A stretch of DNA of 7,896 nucleotides from an uncultured Alphaproteobacteria bacterium (GTDB lineage Bacteria; Pseudomonadota; Alphaproteobacteria; Rs-D84), in contig CALXNF010000064.1 of assembly GCA_944389685.1 (NCBI GenBank), positions 1 to 7,896 on the forward strand. Direction: 5' to 3'. Below are positions 5,329 to 7,896 of the stretch, in pieces (the first letter of the stretch is position 1; the number at the start of each line of letters is the position of its first letter). A program made the translations under genes and the position numbers. Under the pieces are notes generated by a model, which ran no database searches, was not told where the DNA came from, and worked only from the letters and a program-made list of their open reading frames with translations.

Positions 5329-7677
5329 ATGAAAAGCCGTAATTTCGCAGAACATTGCAAAAACGCGATGGGGACAGTATTTTTACTGGCGGGGGCGTTC
5401 TTCGTTTGTTCCACACTGGTTTCAATGCGTGCAGTTTTTGCAGATCCTATTGCGCCAGCTGCAGCCACAAATACTAATACGGTTCAATCACCGCGCTATA
5501 GCAACAATGTTCGTGAGTCTGCGCGACCTTCGTCATCACGTAGTACTTCTTCAGCAGTGGTATCTCGTGGAACTCCAACAGCTGGTAATTCCGCAACTGT
5601 TGCACGTGGTGTGACAACTCGTACAGCTGTAACGCCGACAAATGTGGTAAGTACGGCAACTACATCGTCTGGCAGACCTAGCTCTGCAACGTCAAGAAAT
5701 ACGGCAGCAACGACGACCGCGTCATCTCGTGGCGTTTCATCAAGAAATGTTGTGTCTCGGGCAACGGCATCAAATGTAGCGAATGTTTCTCGTAGCGTTG
5801 TTTCTCGTGCTGCAACGAATAATAATACCGCACGTGTTTCTTTGCAGGGAAGTGCGATAAGGGGAAGCAATTCCTCTGCTACGAATACATATACGTATTT
5901 GCAAAGTAAGTTATATACAGGAAATTATTCAAATATAATTGATTCTACAACAGGTTTAATTTCTGCAGATGCGTATAATAATTGTATGGAATCTTATTAT
6001 GCATGTATGGATGAAATTTGTACGGCGCGTAACGCAGCCCAACGTCGTTGCGCATGCGCTGGACGTGTAAAAGCGTTTGCAGAAGCAGAAGCCGCATTGG
6101 AAAAGGCAAATGAAGAGTTGATTCAAGTTTCTGGTGAGCTTGCGTTACTAATTGCAACCAAGGGTAAAGATGTAAGTCAAGCGTTTCAATTGACAGATGC
6201 AGAAAAAGTTATGAACTGCGTTTCTTGGAAGGAGGTAACAGATCAATATGGTCAGTCTTCAGATGAAGCTATAGAATGGTGCTATAATCACGGAATTTAT
6301 GGTACAAATGGTTCATTAAGTGCCTGTGCTCAGCCTACTTATTGTGAAGAAAGTGGAAATTCTTTTGGGTTTAATATTTCGAGTATTGATGGGACAAGCA
6401 GCGACATATTAGCTTCGTTAAAATCATGGGCAGATGCAAAAGAAAAAACTTTGACGATATTAACAGACGACAACGATGCTTTGACCAGTGCGTTTGATGA
6501 ATTGACCACTGTTGTTGGTAATTTGGCGGGAATTAGTGGGTCTTTGGCTAATTCGGATTCTATCAAGGATTCTTTGGCGGAAACGTGGGGGTATGAACTG
6601 TTTGAATATGCGCATAACAACGTTTGCAACCGTGTTTTAGACTCCTGCTTTAACGGAATTTATGAGGCATGTGGTACGCCACCGTCTGGCAGCAATAAGT
6701 GTGGTAATGGTCGTTCACAATGCCCATATAATTACAACAGTTATATCTCTGTATCTAATACGGGTAGTTACGAGTTAGATTTTATTGAACCGAATACAGG
6801 TTATACAGCGTCTAATTCGGCAACTTGTTTTGGGTATACTACCGCTTCTGGTGATCCTTATGCAGATTTGCGTAAACCTGTTGCGGATGCACGTCGTAGT
6901 ATCATGCAGAAATATGCGCTGGATGCGAATGCCGATTGTGATGCCTATGGTGATCAATTGAGTACAACCGCACAAAATATAGGTTATCAGAAAGTCGCGG
7001 CACAACAGGCTTTGCAGCAGAAGCGTTTAGAGTTCTATCAAGAAGAACAGGAATCAATAGCCAGTGCGTACACGACTGCTCGTACTAACTTTAATCAGTG
7101 TCTGTCAGAGTTGTATGACTGCTATACCACACAAGAAACAGTTAATACATCGTGGAGCACCAGTCGTATAAAGACATATTGCTCGCAGGTATCGAATGTT
7201 CCACATTGTTATGAAGAAATGATTTGTGGCGCACCTAATAATTCTTTGTTGGCGGTTATAGATAAAGAAGACGATCCTAAGACTAAATGTGAGAATGCAA
7301 CAAACTATGAAGAAAATACGTGCCGTAATATCATAACATTAGCAGAAATATTAGATGGCGCCTATGCAAGAGATGCGGTGGAAGGTTCTTCGACAGCATT
7401 GCGTGAGGCATGCTTGCAAAGCGTCGGTATTGATGGCGTTCGTAATTGGTCTAGCACCAATACGAATGGTGGTTGGTCTGCAACTACTTGTCCTTCTGGA
7501 CAGCATTTGGAAGGCAACAGTTGCGTGCCAAACACTAAATCTTGCACGCATTCTGATTCTAACGCAGAATCTGCAACTCAAACTTGGAATACAATTACTC
7601 AGTCTTGGAGTGGTTGCAGCCTAGTAAGTTGCAGGTCTGGTTACACTGTTCAGAATGGTGCCTGTGTTGCGCAGTAA
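5329..7677 (+). CDS. Large Cys-rich exported protein of unknown function (782 residues)
   Basis: I do not recognise a characterised family. Residues 1-38 look like a long signal peptide: basic start, hydrophobic stretch at about 15-33, and a cut likely after VFA38; an uncleaved anchor is possible. Residues 64-204 form a Ser/Thr/Ala/Asn/Arg-rich, surely disordered stretch with no Asp or Glu. The rest holds 30 cysteines. Three N-x-C-x6-C units lie at Cys219/226, Cys433/440 and Cys591/598; the first continues with Cys231, Cys241 and Cys243 (RRCACAGR). Predicted coiled coils lie at about 245-276 and 548-584. Residues 721-782 hold two C-x10-C-V units (721-733 and 768-780). So many cysteines in an exported protein suggest disulfides formed in the periplasm or on the surface. 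No enzyme motif, LPxTG, autotransporter barrel or lipobox is seen, and the chain does not end in an aromatic residue. A surface or periplasm-spanning structural or adhesive role is possible but unproven. It is a single-gene unit with its own promoter and terminator. Confidence 0.92.
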   Translation: MKSRNFAEHCKNAMGTVFLLAGAFFVCSTLVSMRAVFADPIAPAAATNTNTVQSPRYSNNVRESARPSSSRSTSSAVVSRGTPTAGNSATVARGVTTRTAVTPTNVVSTATTSSGRPSSATSRNTAATTTASSRGVSSRNVVSRATASNVANVSRSVVSRAATNNNTARVSLQGSAIRGSNSSATNTYTYLQSKLYTGNYSNIIDSTTGLISADAYNNCMESYYACMDEICTARNAAQRRCACAGRVKAFAEAEAALEKANEELIQVSGELALLIATKGKDVSQAFQLTDAEKVMNCVSWKEVTDQYGQSSDEAIEWCYNHGIYGTNGSLSACAQPTYCEESGNSFGFNISSIDGTSSDILASLKSWADAKEKTLTILTDDNDALTSAFDELTTVVGNLAGISGSLANSDSIKDSLAETWGYELFEYAHNNVCNRVLDSCFNGIYEACGTPPSGSNKCGNGRSQCPYNYNSYISVSNTGSYELDFIEPNTGYTASNSATCFGYTTASGDPYADLRKPVADARRSIMQKYALDANADCDAYGDQLSTTAQNIGYQKVAAQQALQQKRLEFYQEEQESIASAYTTARTNFNQCLSELYDCYTTQETVNTSWSTSRIKTYCSQVSNVPHCYEEMICGAPNNSLLAVIDKEDDPKTKCENATNYEENTCRNIITLAEILDGAYARDAVEGSSTALREACLQSVGIDGVRNWSSTNTNGGWSATTCPSGQHLEGNSCVPNTKSCTHSDSNAESATQTWNTITQSWSGCSLVSCRSGYTVQNGACVAQ
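5518..5940 (+). repeat. Low-complexity coding stretch: acid-free S/T/A/N/R-rich linker
   Basis: This encodes residues 64-204 of the Cys-rich protein. Short units of the type (V)-(S/A/T)-(S)-R recur irregularly: VVSR at 77-80, 141-144 and 157-160, plus SSR, TSR, VSR, VAR and TAR forms. About 14 Arg and no acidic residue make it strongly basic. The DNA shows degenerate repeats (TCTCGT-like) without exact tandem copies, so it is a diverged repeat. Confidence 0.7.
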
Positions 7678-7695
7678 AATCGTAAAACTTATTAT

Positions 7696-7718
7696 AAAGC
7701 CCCTGATGGGGCTTTTTT
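7696..7718 (+). terminator. Terminator of the Cys-rich protein gene
   Basis: AAAGCCCC (7696-7703) pairs with GGGGCTTT (7708-7715) around TGAT, followed by a T run to 7718. It begins 18 bases after the stop codon and isolates the gene from rplU. Confidence 0.9.
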
Positions 7719-7763
7719 GATGTCTTTTAATACACGTTTGTAGAAAGATTTATGCAAAAGTGC

Positions 7764-7791
7764 TTGACTTTCTGCTTAAAAATGTTACTTT
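7764..7791 (+). promoter_or_regulatory. Promoter of rplU
   Basis: TTGACT (7764-7769) is followed, 16 bases on, by TACTTT (7786-7791), which is preceded by TG-T (7783-7785), an extended -10. The start should lie near 7798, giving a leader of about 46 bases. The -35 is strong and the -10 hexamer weak. Confidence 0.55.
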
Positions 7792-7843
7792 TGTAGAAAC
7801 TTTTAGACAAAACAGAACAAGAACAATATAAAAGAGAAAGAAA

Positions 7844-7896
7844 ATGAGCAACGTTGCAATCTTTCAAACCGGCGGCAAACAATATCGCGTTCAGGC
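7844..7896 (+). CDS. rplU: 50S ribosomal protein L21, N-terminal part (runs off the window)
   Basis: Only the first 17 codons are present, but they read as IFQTGGKQYRVQ after a short start, the conserved N-terminus of bacterial L21 (usual start about MYAVIQTGGKQYRV). L21 binds 23S rRNA in the large subunit. The ATG at 7844 follows a purine-rich AAAGAGAAAG stretch that can act as a Shine-Dalgarno. In most bacteria rpmA (L27) and obgE follow; they would lie beyond the edge. Confidence 0.93.
   Translation, partial: MSNVAIFQTGGKQYRVQ

Noticed and set aside
5355..5410. Lipoprotein signal with Cys27 as the lipid-modified residue
   Set aside because: The residues before Cys27 are FFV, which do not fit the lipobox [LVI][ASTVI][GAS]C, and the hydrophobic stretch continues past it.
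5496..5870. Long open frame of 124 codons on the minus strand inside the Cys-rich gene
   Set aside because: It is a mirror of the repetitive Ser/Arg/Thr codons of the plus strand, with no ribosome site and a biased, repetitive composition.

Overview
The window reads as chromosome of a moderately AT-rich Gram-negative bacterium, most likely an alphaproteobacterium of the host- or gut-associated uncultured kind. The evidence is an alphaproteobacterial-looking pyruvate phosphate dikinase, a PagL-type outer-membrane lipid A deacylase (so the cell has LPS), a sigma70-type promoter grammar (TTTACA/TTGACT with TATAAT-like boxes), and a large Cys-rich exported protein next to rplU. The taxonomic placement is inference from general appearance; no rRNA or species marker is complete here. 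I see no phage, IS element, CRISPR array or tRNA gene.

Layout. Positions 10-45 hold a near-perfect bidirectional hairpin terminator. Positions 68-1074 (minus strand) carry a two-gene operon: tsaC (threonylcarbamoyl-AMP synthase for the tRNA t6A modification), then, after an 11-base gap that holds only a Shine-Dalgarno site, an unrecognised 137-residue cytoplasmic protein. A divergent intergenic region (1075-1201) leads on the plus strand to ppdK (1202-3862), a full-length pyruvate phosphate dikinase with every catalytic residue I could place intact. It ends in an 18-bp hairpin terminator that overlaps the TATAAT box of the next gene, a GNAT acetyltransferase (3943-4542). A shared bidirectional terminator (4545-4568) separates this from a convergent minus-strand pagL-like gene (4578-5141). 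A second divergent region (5142-5328) has a strong extended -10 promoter followed by a leader with three inverted repeats. It drives a 782-residue, Cys-rich, signal-peptide-bearing protein of unknown function (5329-7677), closed by a terminator at 7696-7718. The window ends in the start of rplU (ribosomal protein L21) with its own promoter.

How the genes relate. Most are single-gene transcription units with their own terminators, so this is a patchwork of housekeeping (tsaC, ppdK, rplU) and envelope functions (pagL-like, Cys-rich protein), not one pathway. The two envelope genes are divergently transcribed from a shared 187-base region. The most novel-looking item is the Cys-rich protein: an acid-free, Arg/Ser/Thr linker, three N-x-C-x6-C modules, predicted coiled coils and two C-terminal C-x10-C-V units. 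No intergenic stretch exceeds 300 bases.
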